Assembly (NCBI RefSeq): GCF_030123065.1
Contig: NZ_CP126093.1
Location: 1,802,001 to 1,866,000, forward strand
Direction of reading: 5' to 3'
Source: Neobacillus sp. DY30
Lineage (GTDB): Bacteria > Bacillota > Bacilli > Bacillales > Cytobacillaceae
Length of the DNA stretch: 64,000 bases
Below the pieces are notes generated by a model, which saw nothing but the letters and a program-made list of their open reading frames with translations, searched no databases and was not told the origin of the DNA. The translations under genes were made by a program, and so were the position numbers. Below, piece by piece: positions 10,240 to 18,347 of this stretch (position 1 is the first letter of the stretch; the number at the start of each line of letters is the position of its first letter).

Positions 10240-10887
10240 GTGAATATAAATATCTTAGCAGGTGGTCCTGAAGAACTTCTTCCTGATTTACATGAATATT
10301 CTACTGAACATGACATTTGGGTTGGAGTCGACCGAGGGGTATACACACTTATAAAGAAGAATATTAACCCTGTTATAGCTTTTGGAGACTTTGATTCAGT
10401 TACCAATCAAGAAATGACGATAATTGAAGGTAATGTAAAGGAAATGAAGAGGTATAAGCCCGAAAAAAATGAAACAGATATGGAGCTCGCTTTAAATTGG
10501 GCCTTAAGACAAGAAGCTTTTTTAATTCGAATATTTGGAGCCACTGGAGGGAGATTAGACCATCTCTTTGCAAATGTTCACTTAATGGTCAAACCAGTAT
10601 TGGAAAAAAAACATATAAATATTGTACTTATTGATAATCAAAATATTTTATCATTAAAAGGGCCCGGAAGTTATAAAATTGAAAAGAGGGCAGATAAAAG
10701 GTATATTTCTTTTGTTCCTCTAACCCTTGACGTAGCGGGTCTCACCCTCGAGGGTTTTAAATATCCGTTAAATAACCGTCATATTTCAATCGGATCGACA
10801 TTATGTATTAGTAACGAACTTATTAGTGATTATGGTACTTTTTCATTTTCGCAAGGCATATTATTAGTGATAAGAAGTAATGATTAA
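10240..10887 (+). CDS. thiN: Thiamine pyrophosphokinase
   Basis: ThiN converts thiamine and ATP to thiamine diphosphate. The acidic catalytic motifs are present: GVDRGVYTL, AFGDFDSV, then EKNETDMELAL and GATGGRLDH, followed by a C-terminal beta-rich substrate domain. The 215-residue length agrees with the bacterial family. The start is GTG 10240 with AAGGGGG about 8 bases upstream. It sits between rpe and spoVM, as in B. subtilis (yloS). Confidence 0.94.
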   Translation: MNINILAGGPEELLPDLHEYSTEHDIWVGVDRGVYTLIKKNINPVIAFGDFDSVTNQEMTIIEGNVKEMKRYKPEKNETDMELALNWALRQEAFLIRIFGATGGRLDHLFANVHLMVKPVLEKKHINIVLIDNQNILSLKGPGSYKIEKRADKRYISFVPLTLDVAGLTLEGFKYPLNNRHISIGSTLCISNELISDYGTFSFSQGILLVIRSND

Positions 10888-10981
10888 TTCCTAATTAAGA
10901 GGTACTGATTTCGTCCGTTTGAATAAAATAGTAAGGGCGTACGAGAGAAGTTAGATGTGTGAGATGGTGAGGAGGGACATA

Positions 10982-11065
10982 ATGAAGTTTTATACAATTA
11001 AACTGCCAAAGTTTTTAGGTGGACTTGTCCGAGCGATGATTGGTGCATTTAAAAAGAATGAATAG
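10982..11065 (+). CDS. spoVM: Stage V sporulation protein SpoVM
   Basis: A 27-residue open frame starts MKFYTIKLPKFLGG and ends in FKKNE. It is almost identical to the 26-residue B. subtilis SpoVM, an amphipathic peptide that recognises the convex forespore membrane and anchors the coat-basement ATPase SpoIVA. Key residues Ile6 and Pro9 are conserved. A strong ribosome site, AGGAGGG, lies 6 bases before the ATG. The gene stands between thiN and rpmB as in B. subtilis. It is one residue longer at the C terminus. Its presence indicates an endospore former. I could not define a convincing sigma-E promoter by eye. Confidence 0.96.
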   Translation: MKFYTIKLPKFLGGLVRAMIGAFKKNE

Positions 11066-11075
11066 AGTATGCTTT

Positions 11076-11105
11076 AAGCACCTATTTTATGGGTGCTTTT
11101 TTATT
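11076..11105 (+). terminator. Intrinsic terminator after spoVM
   Basis: AAGCACC pairs with GGTGCTT across a short AT loop, followed by a run of Ts with one A. It lies 10 bases after the spoVM stop and closes the priA-spoVM direction of transcription before the convergent rpmB. Confidence 0.85.
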
Positions 11106-11128
11106 TTGGAGAAATGAGTGAAAGATAG

Positions 11129-11158
11129 TAAGAAAGGGCACCCTTATAAGGATGCCCT
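11129..11158 (-). terminator. Intrinsic terminator of rpmB
   Basis: On the minus strand AGGGCATCCTTA pairs with TAAGGGTGCCCT with one mismatch, then TTTCTT follows. It starts 6 bases beyond the rpmB stop. Together with the spoVM terminator it separates two converging units. Confidence 0.75.
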
Positions 11159-11164
11159 GACATA

Positions 11165-11353
11165 TTAAACGCGTTCTACTTTACCAGCTCTTAACGCTCT
11201 TGTAGAAACCCAAACACGCTTAGGCTTTCCATCAACAAGAATACGTACTTTTTGTAGGTTAGCACCCCATGTACGCTTGTTAGCGTTCATAGCGTGAGAA
11301 CGTGCGTTACCAGTTGTAGTTTTCTTTCCAGTTACAACACATTTACGTGGCAT
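11165..11353 (-). CDS. rpmB: 50S ribosomal protein L28
   Basis: The 62-residue product begins [16 protein letters not shown] and contains the L28 stretch [18 protein letters not shown], ending in SGKVERV-like AGKVERV. It is a late-binding large-subunit protein. The start is the ATG at 11353 because TAAGGAGGG lies about 8 bases upstream on the minus strand; a 13-residue upstream extension has no support. It has only one of the zinc-ribbon cysteines, so it is of the zinc-independent type. This is the only gene on the minus strand in the window and has its own promoter. Confidence 0.98.
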   Translation of the reverse strand: MPRKCVVTGKKTTTGNARSHAMNANKRTWGANLQKVRILVDGKPKRVWVSTRALRAGKVERV

Positions 11354-11420
11354 AATGATTCCCTCCTTAATACCCAAAGCTTTATACAGCATTTACGTTA
11401 TTGTCTAAAGATACTTTAAT

Positions 11421-11449
11421 AATTTATCATACAACCAGTTTGAATGCAA
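11421..11449 (-). promoter_or_regulatory. Sigma-A type promoter of rpmB
   Basis: On the minus strand TTGCAT is followed by a 17-base spacer and TAAATT, with a TG one base before the -10 (extended -10). It lies about 70 bases upstream of the rpmB start. Confidence 0.7.
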
Positions 11450-11481
11450 GAGTGATTAACAAACGTTTCAAGAAAAATACC

Positions 11482-11510
11482 TTGACATGCATCATAGTTG
11501 TTTGTAAATA
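11482..11510 (+). promoter_or_regulatory. Sigma-A type promoter of yloU-fakA
   Basis: A consensus TTGACA at 11482-11487 is spaced by 17 bases from TAAATA at 11505-11510. The predicted transcript has a leader of about 85 bases before yloU. The promoter is divergent from that of rpmB. Confidence 0.65.
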
Positions 11511-11600
11511 CTATAAGAAGAAAGTATCGCTTTCAAATTTTTCTTTACTATAGTAAAATGACTTTAGTCAAGGAGCAATTTCCAAAAGGGGGAACGATTC

Positions 11601-11963
11601 ATGTCCATCGAATTAAAAACTAAGTACGGACAAATTGATATTTCAAATGAAGTAATCGCTACCATCGCTGGAGGTGCCGCTATCGATTGTTATGGAATTG
11701 TCGGTATGGCATCAAAGAGCCAAATAAAAGACGGTCTTACAGAAATTTTAAGAAAAGAAAATTTTACTCGTGGAGTTATTGTTCGCCAAGAAAATGAGCA
11801 AGTACATATTGATATGTATATAATTGTCAGCTATGGTACAAAGATTTCCGAGGTTGCTCATAACGTGCAATCAAAGGTGAAATACACACTTGATAAGACC
11901 GTTGGACTTGCCGTTGACTCGGTAAATATTTACGTTCAGGGAGTTCGTGTGACGAACCCGTAA
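11601..11963 (+). CDS. yloU: Asp23/Gls24 family envelope stress protein YloU
   Basis: The 120-residue protein has the Asp23 family core with GAAIDCYGIVGMASK near residue 30 and a C-terminal VQSKVKYTLDK-VDSVNIYVQGVR motif. Family members associate with the membrane or with fatty acid kinase; the exact function is not established. It precedes fakA, with which it is conserved across Firmicutes, and both are probably transcribed from the promoter at 11482. The start is ATG 11601 with AAGGGGG upstream. Confidence 0.93.
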   Translation: MSIELKTKYGQIDISNEVIATIAGGAAIDCYGIVGMASKSQIKDGLTEILRKENFTRGVIVRQENEQVHIDMYIIVSYGTKISEVAHNVQSKVKYTLDKTVGLAVDSVNIYVQGVRVTNP

Positions 11964-11999
11964 GTGGTGTAACGAACCGCTAGTAGAGGAGGAAAGTTT

Positions 12000-13682
12000 G
12001 TGTCTATAACAGCTTTAGATGGAAAACGTTTTGCAGAGATGGTGATTCAAGGTGCGAATCATCTAGGTGCCAATGCAAAAATGGTGGATGCATTAAACGT
12101 TTTTCCTGTGCCCGATGGTGATACTGGAACTAATATGAACTTATCAATGACCTCTGGGGCAAAGGAAGTAAAGAATAATGTTCAGGAACATATAGGCAAA
12201 GTAGGAATGGCTCTTTCAAAGGGGTTGCTTATGGGGGCTAGAGGTAACTCCGGGGTTATCCTTTCCCAATTATTTCGTGGATTTTCAAAAGCAATTGAAA
12301 GCAAAGCAGCCATCTCTGGTAAAGAATTTGCATCTGCGTTAGAATCTGGTGTAGAAACTGCCTATAAAGCAGTAATGAAACCGGTAGAGGGAACGATTTT
12401 AACAGTTGCAAAGGATTCGGCAAAAAGAGGTCTTCAGGCTTCTCAAAAATCGAACGATATCATCGAAATTATGGAAGAAGTTTTAAAAGAAGCGAAGGCA
12501 TCACTTAAGCGTACACCAGACCTGCTTCCGGTACTTAAAGAAGTTGGAGTTGTCGATAGCGGTGGACAGGGGCTTGTTTTTGTATATGAAGGATTCCTTG
12601 CTGAACTGAAAGGTGAGAAACTGCCGGATTCACCTGAAGCCTATCCTTCAATGGACGAAATGATCAGCGCGGAACACCATAAAAGTGTTCAAGGCCATAT
12701 AAATACGGAAGATATAGTCTTTGGCTATTGTACAGAATTTATGGTGAAGTTTGAAGATGCCAAGTTGGCAAAACATCCATTTGACGAACAGGTTTACCGG
12801 AATGATCTCAGTAAACTTGGTGATTCTTTATTAGTTATAGCTGATGACGAGGTTGTCAAGGTACATATTCACTCTGAACAGCCTGGTGATTGTCTAAGCT
12901 ACGGGCAGAAGTACGGAAGCTTAATCAATATTAAGATTGAGAACATGAGACAGCAACATTCCAATATTGTTGGAGAAACACAAACACCGTTAGTTTCAGA
13001 TAAACCTCAAGTTCATAAAGAACAGCAGGAGTACGGAATTGTTACTGTGTCGATGGGTTCTGGAATTGCTGAATTATTCAAAAGTATCGGTGCACATGCG
13101 GTAATTGAGGGCGGGCAAACGATGAATCCAAGTACAGAAGACATTGTCAAAGCCGTTAAAGAAGTGAATGCGAAAAAAGTATTTATTCTTCCTAATAATA
13201 AAAACATTATTATGGCTGCGCAGCAAGCAGCTGATGTATCAGATGAAGAAATTTATGTAATCCCTTCTAAAACAGTCCCTCAAGGTTTATCTGCACTTTT
13301 AGCATTTAATCCAGCTGGAGATGTGAAAGCAAATGAGGCTGCTATGACAGATGCAATGCAGCATGTAAAAACGGGCCAAATTACCTTTGCCGTTCGTGAT
13401 ACCCAAATCGATGGGCTAGAAATTGAGAAAGATGATTTCATGGGAATTGCAGAAGGTAAAATTGTTGTCAAAAATAAAGATAAAAGAAAAGCTGCGGAAG
13501 ATTTGCTTGCTGCGATGGTAGATGAGGATTCGGAAATTTTAACCATCATTTATGGTGAAGACGTAACCGAGGATGAAGTAAATGCACTAACAGCGTTTGT
13601 CGAAGAGAAATTCGAAGACGTAGAGGTTGAACTTCATAATGGAAAACAACCATTATATTCATTTATCTTTGCCATTGAATAA
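12000..13682 (+). CDS. fakA: Fatty acid kinase ATP-binding subunit FakA (DAK2 family, YloV)
   Basis: FakA binds ATP and phosphorylates fatty acids held by a FakB (DegV-type) partner, feeding acyl-phosphate to PlsY/PlsX. The N-terminal DhaL-like domain has the metal-binding motif PVPDGDTGTNM (Asp39 and Asp41) and GARGNSGVILSQ. A central domain and a C-terminal DegV-like part with PNNKNIIMAAQQA follow. Length is 560 residues. The start is GTG 12000 with AGAGGAGGAAAG upstream. A strong terminator follows. The role is known from Staphylococcus aureus FakA and inferred here. Confidence 0.93.
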   Translation: MSITALDGKRFAEMVIQGANHLGANAKMVDALNVFPVPDGDTGTNMNLSMTSGAKEVKNNVQEHIGKVGMALSKGLLMGARGNSGVILSQLFRGFSKAIESKAAISGKEFASALESGVETAYKAVMKPVEGTILTVAKDSAKRGLQASQKSNDIIEIMEEVLKEAKASLKRTPDLLPVLKEVGVVDSGGQGLVFVYEGFLAELKGEKLPDSPEAYPSMDEMISAEHHKSVQGHINTEDIVFGYCTEFMVKFEDAKLAKHPFDEQVYRNDLSKLGDSLLVIADDEVVKVHIHSEQPGDCLSYGQKYGSLINIKIENMRQQHSNIVGETQTPLVSDKPQVHKEQQEYGIVTVSMGSGIAELFKSIGAHAVIEGGQTMNPSTEDIVKAVKEVNAKKVFILPNNKNIIMAAQQAADVSDEEIYVIPSKTVPQGLSALLAFNPAGDVKANEAAMTDAMQHVKTGQITFAVRDTQIDGLEIEKDDFMGIAEGKIVVKNKDKRKAAEDLLAAMVDEDSEILTIIYGEDVTEDEVNALTAFVEEKFEDVEVELHNGKQPLYSFIFAIE

Positions 13683-13692
13683 GTGATAAAAT

Positions 13693-13717
13693 AAGAAGGG
13701 GAAACCCTTCTTTTTTC
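13693..13717 (+). terminator. Intrinsic terminator after fakA
   Basis: AAGAAGGG pairs with CCCTTCTT across a GAAA tetraloop, followed by Ts. It lies 11 bases after the fakA stop. Confidence 0.9.
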
Positions 13718-13777
13718 TGTGTTATAAATATAGATGGATAACCATAATAGATTATTTGTCCTAGGGGGAGAAGACGG

Positions 13778-14440
13778 ATGAAATATAGAAGCGTGTTTGA
13801 CATAATTGGACCAGTGATGATTGGGCCATCTAGCTCGCATACTGCTGGTGCTGCAAGAATTGGCAGAGTTGCCAGGAGTTTATTTGGCAGGGAACCAAAA
13901 TGGGCAAATATATCTTTATACGGCTCGTTTGCTAAGACGTATAAAGGGCATGGTACGGATGTTGCGATAATTGGCGGTTTGTTAGATTTTGATACGGATG
14001 ACCAAAGAATAATCAAGGCAATTGATATAGCGAAGGAACGGGGTATTAAACTTCGATTTATTGAAGAAGAGGCCATTACGGATCATCCAAATACAGCCAG
14101 AGTAATTATCGGCGACGATAAAGGTGAATTAGAGCTGGTCGGAATCTCAATCGGCGGCGGTAAAATCGAAATAACTGAATTAAATGGTTTTGAATTGAAA
14201 TTATCAGGAAATCATCCGGCAATTTTAGTCGTTCATAATGATCGTTTCGGTGCTATTGCAAGTGTTTCAAATGTGCTGGCTAAATACGAAATTAATATAG
14301 GACATATGGAAGTTTCAAGAAAAGAAATAGGAAAGCTTGCTCTTATGACCATTGAAGTAGACCAAAACATTGAAAATAAAATACTTCAAGAACTAGAACA
14401 ATTACCAAACATACTGAAAGTAACGAAGATAGTGGACTAA
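13778..14440 (+). CDS. sdaAB: L-serine dehydratase, beta subunit
   Basis: With SdaAA it forms the iron-sulfur L-serine dehydratase, which makes pyruvate and ammonia from serine. The N-terminal part carries the signature GPSSSHTAGAARIGR (from about residue 14), and an ACT ligand-binding domain lies at about 148-220 (HNDRFGAIASVSNVLA). The length of 220 is that of the B. subtilis subunit. The next gene, sdaAA, begins 26 bases later. Two-subunit enzymes of this sort are typical of Gram-positive bacteria. Confidence 0.95.
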   Translation: MKYRSVFDIIGPVMIGPSSSHTAGAARIGRVARSLFGREPKWANISLYGSFAKTYKGHGTDVAIIGGLLDFDTDDQRIIKAIDIAKERGIKLRFIEEEAITDHPNTARVIIGDDKGELELVGISIGGGKIEITELNGFELKLSGNHPAILVVHNDRFGAIASVSNVLAKYEINIGHMEVSRKEIGKLALMTIEVDQNIENKILQELEQLPNILKVTKIVD

Positions 14441-14466
14441 TATAGAAACACCGAGGGGGAAGGCAA

Positions 14467-15345
14467 TTGTTTCGAAATGTTGCAGAATTAGTTGAGCTTG
14501 CTATAAGTAAAAATAAAAAAATCTCAGAAATTATGATTGAGCAGGAAATGGACGTCACCGGACGTACCCGGGAAGAAGTAATTGCTTTTATGGACCGCAA
14601 TTTAAGAGTCATGGAAGAAGCAGTTGAACGGGGGATAAAAGGAGTTAAATCACACTCTGGTTTAACCGGCGGTGACGCGGTTCTATTACAAAAATATATT
14701 GAAAAAGGCAACTTCTTATCAGGCAAAACGGTACTTGACGCAGTAAGCAAAGCCGTAGCAACAAATGAAGTTAATGCAGCGATGGGAACCATTTGTGCTA
14801 CACCAACTGCTGGTTCAGCAGGAGTGGTGCCTGGCACGTTATTTGCTGTGAAAGAAAAATTAAATCCAACTAGAGAGGAAATGGTGGCATTTCTATTTAC
14901 AGCAGGAGCTTTTGGTTTTGTTGTAGCAAACAATGCTTCGATTTCAGGTGCAGCAGGCGGCTGTCAAGCGGAGGTGGGTTCTGCTTCAGGAATGGCTGCA
15001 GCTGCTATTGTTGAAATGGCAGGTGGAACTCCAGAACAATGTGCGGAAGCAATGGCAATTACATTAAAAAATATGCTTGGTCTTGTCTGTGACCCTGTTG
15101 CCGGTCTTGTCGAAGTGCCATGTGTAAAAAGAAATGCTATGGGAGCAGCCAATGCGATGGTAGCTGCAGACATGGCTTTAGCAGGTATAACTAGCAGAAT
15201 ACCTTGTGATGAAGTTATTGATGCCATGTACAAAATAGGACAAACAATGCCGACAGCATTAAAAGAAACAGCACAGGGAGGGTTGGCGGCAACTCCGACA
15301 GGTCGTGAACTCGAAGCTAAGATCTTCGGTATTCCGCGCGTATAA
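14467..15345 (+). CDS. sdaAA: L-serine dehydratase, alpha subunit
   Basis: This is the catalytic subunit that holds a 4Fe-4S cluster. The three likely cluster cysteines are Cys166 (AAGGCQAE), Cys208 (LVCDPVAG) and Cys219 (EVPCVKR). The GLTGGD and CATPTAGSAG motifs bind substrate. The start is TTG 14467 with GAGGGGGAAGG just upstream; the product begins MFRNVAEL like its homologues and is 292 residues long. recG starts one base after the stop. Confidence 0.95.
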   Translation: MFRNVAELVELAISKNKKISEIMIEQEMDVTGRTREEVIAFMDRNLRVMEEAVERGIKGVKSHSGLTGGDAVLLQKYIEKGNFLSGKTVLDAVSKAVATNEVNAAMGTICATPTAGSAGVVPGTLFAVKEKLNPTREEMVAFLFTAGAFGFVVANNASISGAAGGCQAEVGSASGMAAAAIVEMAGGTPEQCAEAMAITLKNMLGLVCDPVAGLVEVPCVKRNAMGAANAMVAADMALAGITSRIPCDEVIDAMYKIGQTMPTALKETAQGGLAATPTGRELEAKIFGIPRV

Positions 15346-15346
15346 A

Positions 15347-17395
15347 GTGAATCAATATTTAAAACAGCCAGTTACAGTGTTAAAGGGAATTGGTGAAGAA
15401 ACGGCTGAGAGCTTAGCAGAAATGAAAATCTTTACGGTTTTAGATTTATTAGAGTATTTTCCATACCGTTATGAAGATTATCGGCTGCGTGAACTTTCAG
15501 AGGTAAAGCATGATGAGAAAATTACTGTAGAAGGGAAGGTTCATAGCGAGCCTTCTCTTACATATTTTGGCCGTAAGAAATCAAAGTTGATGATTCGAAT
15601 GTTTGTTGGACAATATCTAATTAAGGTTGTGTTTTTTAATCAGCCTTATTTAAAGTCAAAAATTGTTATGAATGAAACCATTACAGTTACGGGTAAATGG
15701 GACGCGCACCGGCAAACGATTACAGCTAATGAAATGCAGGTTGGACAAAATACTAAAACAAAAGATTTTGAACCTGTATACTCACTGAAAGGTAAAATCA
15801 CCACGAAGGGAATGCGGAAGTTTATTTCGATTGCCTTTCAACAATTCGGTCAATTTATCGAGGAATGTTTACCCTTAACTCTTGTCAAAAAGTATCGCCT
15901 GCTAGACCGTAACGAAGCTTTACGAGCAATGCATTTTCCCGTTAATCAGGAGGATGTAAAACAGGCTCGCCGCCGCTTAGTTTATGAGGAATTTTTGTTA
16001 TTTCAGTTAAAAATGCAGGCATTACGGAAATTTGAACGAGAGCATTCACCTGGAATTGCGCAAAATTATCAAGAGACGAAGGTAGAGAAATTTATTCAGT
16101 CATTGCCTTTCCCTTTGACCAATGCACAGAGTCGTGTCGTTTCGGAAATTCTTAACGACCTAAAATCCCCTATGAGAATGAACCGACTGCTGCAAGGGGA
16201 TGTCGGTTCTGGAAAAACGGTGGTTGCAGCCATTGGGTTATATGCGAGTGTTACGGCAGGCTTTCAAGGAGCATTGATGGTACCAACGGAAATTCTAGCA
16301 GAACAGCATGCTCAGTCACTTAGTGGTTTATTAGAACCTTTTGGTCTTAAGAGTGAATTATTAACAAGCTCGGTTAAAGGGAAAAGAAGAAGAGAAATTC
16401 TTCAAAATGTATCTGAAGGAACAGTAGATATATTAATTGGGACTCATGCCCTTATACAAGATGAGGTGACTTTCAAAAAACTAGGATTTGTCATAACCGA
16501 CGAGCAGCATCGGTTTGGGGTGGAACAACGGAGGGTTTTACGGGAAAAAGGCGAAAATCCTGATGTCCTGTTCATGACGGCTACACCGATACCTAGAACG
16601 CTTGCGATAACCGTTTTTGGTGAGATGGATGTATCAATCATTGATGAAATGCCTGCTGGCAGAAAAGCGATAGAAACTTACTGGGCAAAACCGGAAATGT
16701 TGGGACGAGTCCTTTCTTTTATAGAAAAGGAACTAATAAAGGGTCATCAAGCCTATGTGATTTGCCCGTTGATTGAAGAATCTGACAAGCTGGATGTTCA
16801 AAATGCCATTGACGTTCACACTACTCTATCCCATCACTTTCAAAATCGGTATAAGGTTGGACTGATGCATGGGCGGTTAGGCTCAGAAGAAAAAGATATG
16901 ATTATGAAAGAGTTTAGTTTCAATGAAGTACAGGTATTAGTTTCAACCACAGTAGTTGAGGTAGGCGTGAATGTTCCGAATGCTACGATGATGGTCATTT
17001 ATGATGCTGAAAGATTTGGGCTTTCCCAGCTCCACCAGCTTCGCGGAAGGGTAGGCAGAGGCAGTGACCAATCATATTGTATCTTATTAGCAGATCCAAA
17101 GTCAGAAGTTGGTCAAGAGAGAATGCGAATCATGACCGAAACAAATGACGGTTTTGTTCTGAGTGAAAAGGATCTTGAACTACGAGGACCCGGGGACTTC
17201 TTTGGAAAAAAACAAAGCGGGGTCCCTGAATTTAAACTTGCAGACATGGTTCATGATTACCGTACACTCGAAACCGCCAGAAATGACGCAGCTCTAATGA
17301 TCCAATCCAAAACCTTCTGGACCGCAAAAGAATACGAATACCTAAGAAACCAGCTAGAAGACACAGGTGTGTTAGAAGGAGAAAAACTGGATTAA
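15347..17395 (+). CDS. recG: ATP-dependent DNA helicase RecG
   Basis: RecG remodels stalled forks and Holliday junctions. An N-terminal wedge/OB domain (LTYFGRKKSKL) precedes the helicase core with GDVGSGKT (284-291), DEQH (385-388), MTATPIPRTL and QLRGRVGRG, and a C-terminal TRG-like motif ELRGPGDFFG. I chose GTG 15347 because it gives 682 residues and the family N terminus before LKGIGEETAESL; an in-frame GTG at 15305 would overlap sdaAA and has no better ribosome site. No strong Shine-Dalgarno is seen, which suggests translational coupling to sdaAA. A repeat element follows directly after the stop codon. Confidence 0.96.
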   Translation: MNQYLKQPVTVLKGIGEETAESLAEMKIFTVLDLLEYFPYRYEDYRLRELSEVKHDEKITVEGKVHSEPSLTYFGRKKSKLMIRMFVGQYLIKVVFFNQPYLKSKIVMNETITVTGKWDAHRQTITANEMQVGQNTKTKDFEPVYSLKGKITTKGMRKFISIAFQQFGQFIEECLPLTLVKKYRLLDRNEALRAMHFPVNQEDVKQARRRLVYEEFLLFQLKMQALRKFEREHSPGIAQNYQETKVEKFIQSLPFPLTNAQSRVVSEILNDLKSPMRMNRLLQGDVGSGKTVVAAIGLYASVTAGFQGALMVPTEILAEQHAQSLSGLLEPFGLKSELLTSSVKGKRRREILQNVSEGTVDILIGTHALIQDEVTFKKLGFVITDEQHRFGVEQRRVLREKGENPDVLFMTATPIPRTLAITVFGEMDVSIIDEMPAGRKAIETYWAKPEMLGRVLSFIEKELIKGHQAYVICPLIEESDKLDVQNAIDVHTTLSHHFQNRYKVGLMHGRLGSEEKDMIMKEFSFNEVQVLVSTTVVEVGVNVPNATMMVIYDAERFGLSQLHQLRGRVGRGSDQSYCILLADPKSEVGQERMRIMTETNDGFVLSEKDLELRGPGDFFGKKQSGVPEFKLADMVHDYRTLETARNDAALMIQSKTFWTAKEYEYLRNQLEDTGVLEGEKLD

Positions 17396-17401
17396 TTTAT
17401 A

Positions 17402-17645
17402 GGCTGTGTTAATGCTAATTTTTAATATGCACCCTGTTGATTGGAACGGAAGGCACGAAGACTCCTCGAAAATGCTAACGCATTTTCTTCGTGCGTGGGC
17501 GAATTCGAGGAAGAAATTCAATGTCCTGCGGGAGTACGGGGCTGGGGAGACCCCACAGGCGCTGTAGCGCCGAGGAGGCTCCCCGGCACGCCCGCGGAAA
17601 GCGAAGTGCCTGGAGTGGAAATCAACAGGAATATATAACACAGCC
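17402..17645. mobile_element. GC-rich repeat element with inverted ends, copy 2, flanked by a 7-bp direct repeat
   Basis: This 244-bp block has the same ends as the copy at 1785-1967 (GGCTGTGTTA and TAACACAGCC) and the same core words (CTGTTGATTGGA, GAGGAGGCTC, GCCCGCGGAAAGCG, AATCAACAG). It is flanked on both sides by ATTTATA (17395-17401 and 17646-17652), which looks like a target-site duplication; the left repeat begins at the last base of the recG stop. It carries about 55 extra bases (near 17463-17520) that copy 1 lacks and that form nested hairpins: CCTCGAA/TTCGAGG and GAAAATGC/GCATTTTC. No protein is encoded. I interpret it as a MITE-like non-autonomous element. Confidence 0.75.
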
Positions 17646-17663
17646 ATTTATAAAACTATAGGG

Positions 17664-17710
17664 AGCAGATTGCAAGAATAAAAAACTTATTCTTGCAATC
17701 TGCTTTTTCT
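17664..17710 (+). terminator. Strong intrinsic terminator before fapR
   Basis: A perfect 18-bp stem (17664-17681 with 17687-17704) with a five-base loop is followed by TTTTCT. It ends transcription from recG, and its right arm contains the -35 box of the fapR promoter. Confidence 0.92.
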
Positions 17711-17721
17711 AATTTTATACT
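17693..17721 (+). promoter_or_regulatory. Sigma-A type promoter of the fapR operon
   Basis: TTGCAA at 17693-17698 is spaced 17 bases from TATACT at 17716-17721. The -35 lies inside the preceding terminator stem and the FapR operator starts 3 bases after the -10. Confidence 0.8.
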
Positions 17722-17724
17722 ACT

Positions 17725-17743
17725 ATTAGTACCTAGTCATAAG
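17725..17743 (+). promoter_or_regulatory. FapR operator
   Basis: ATTAGTACCTAGTCATAAG closely matches the FapR box known from B. subtilis (ATTAGTACCTAGTCTTAAT), differing mainly at its 3' end. It covers the expected transcription start of fapR, so FapR would block its own operon; malonyl-CoA releases FapR in the known system. Confidence 0.88.
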
Positions 17744-17762
17744 ATCTCGGACGGTGTGTGAT

Positions 17763-18347
17763 ATGAGAAGAACAAAAAAAGACCGGCAGCAACTGTTAAA
17801 AGAGACAATTAAAGAAAATCCATTTATTACCGACGAAGACCTTGCAGAAAAATTTCAAGTTAGTGTGCAAACCATTCGCCTTGATCGGTTGGAATTATCA
17901 ATTCCAGAATTACGGGAAAGGATAAAATATGTTGCAGAGAAAAAATTTGAAGATGAGGTTCGTTCCTTACCGCTAGAAGAAGTAATTGGAGAAATCATTG
18001 ATATTGATTTAGATCAGAGTGCTATTTCAATCTTTGATGTCAGAGAAGAGCATGTCTTTATTCGGAACAAGATTGCTCGCGGACACCATGTTTTCGCACA
18101 GGCAAATTCGCTGGCAGTAGCGGTCATAAATGATGAATTGGCATTAACAGCAAAAGCGAATATACAATTTAAGCGCTCAGTAAAGCAAGGTGAGCGGGTG
18201 ATTGCCAAAGCAAAAGTTGTTAAAATAGATGATGGCATTGGCAGGACAATTGTTGAAGTAACAAGTTATGTTAATAACGAGCTTGTGTTTAAAGGCGAAT
18301 TCGAAATGTACCGTTCAGAAAAATCATTAAAGGATGAGAAAAGATGA
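17763..18347 (+). CDS. fapR: Fatty acid and phospholipid synthesis repressor FapR
   Basis: FapR represses lipid-synthesis genes until malonyl-CoA binds it. An N-terminal DeoR-like helix-turn-helix (about residues 18-50, with [18 protein letters not shown]) precedes a hot-dog effector domain from about 70, with [19 protein letters not shown]. The start is ATG 17763 ([10 protein letters not shown]), matching the family; a GTG three codons upstream adds nothing. The length is 194 residues. It heads fapR-plsX-fabD-fabG and has its own operator upstream. The stop overlaps plsX as ATGA. Confidence 0.97.
   Translation: MRRTKKDRQQLLKETIKENPFITDEDLAEKFQVSVQTIRLDRLELSIPELRERIKYVAEKKFEDEVRSLPLEEVIGEIIDIDLDQSAISIFDVREEHVFIRNKIARGHHVFAQANSLAVAVINDELALTAKANIQFKRSVKQGERVIAKAKVVKIDDGIGRTIVEVTSYVNNELVFKGEFEMYRSEKSLKDEKR

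Noticed and set aside
10900..10980. Sigma-E promoter for spoVM
   Set aside because: GAATAAA and CGTACGAG resemble the boxes, but the spacing is about four bases too short.
17372..17647. Open frames on both strands across repeat copy 2
   Set aside because: They follow the repeat and overlap the end of recG; no ribosome site, no family resemblance.
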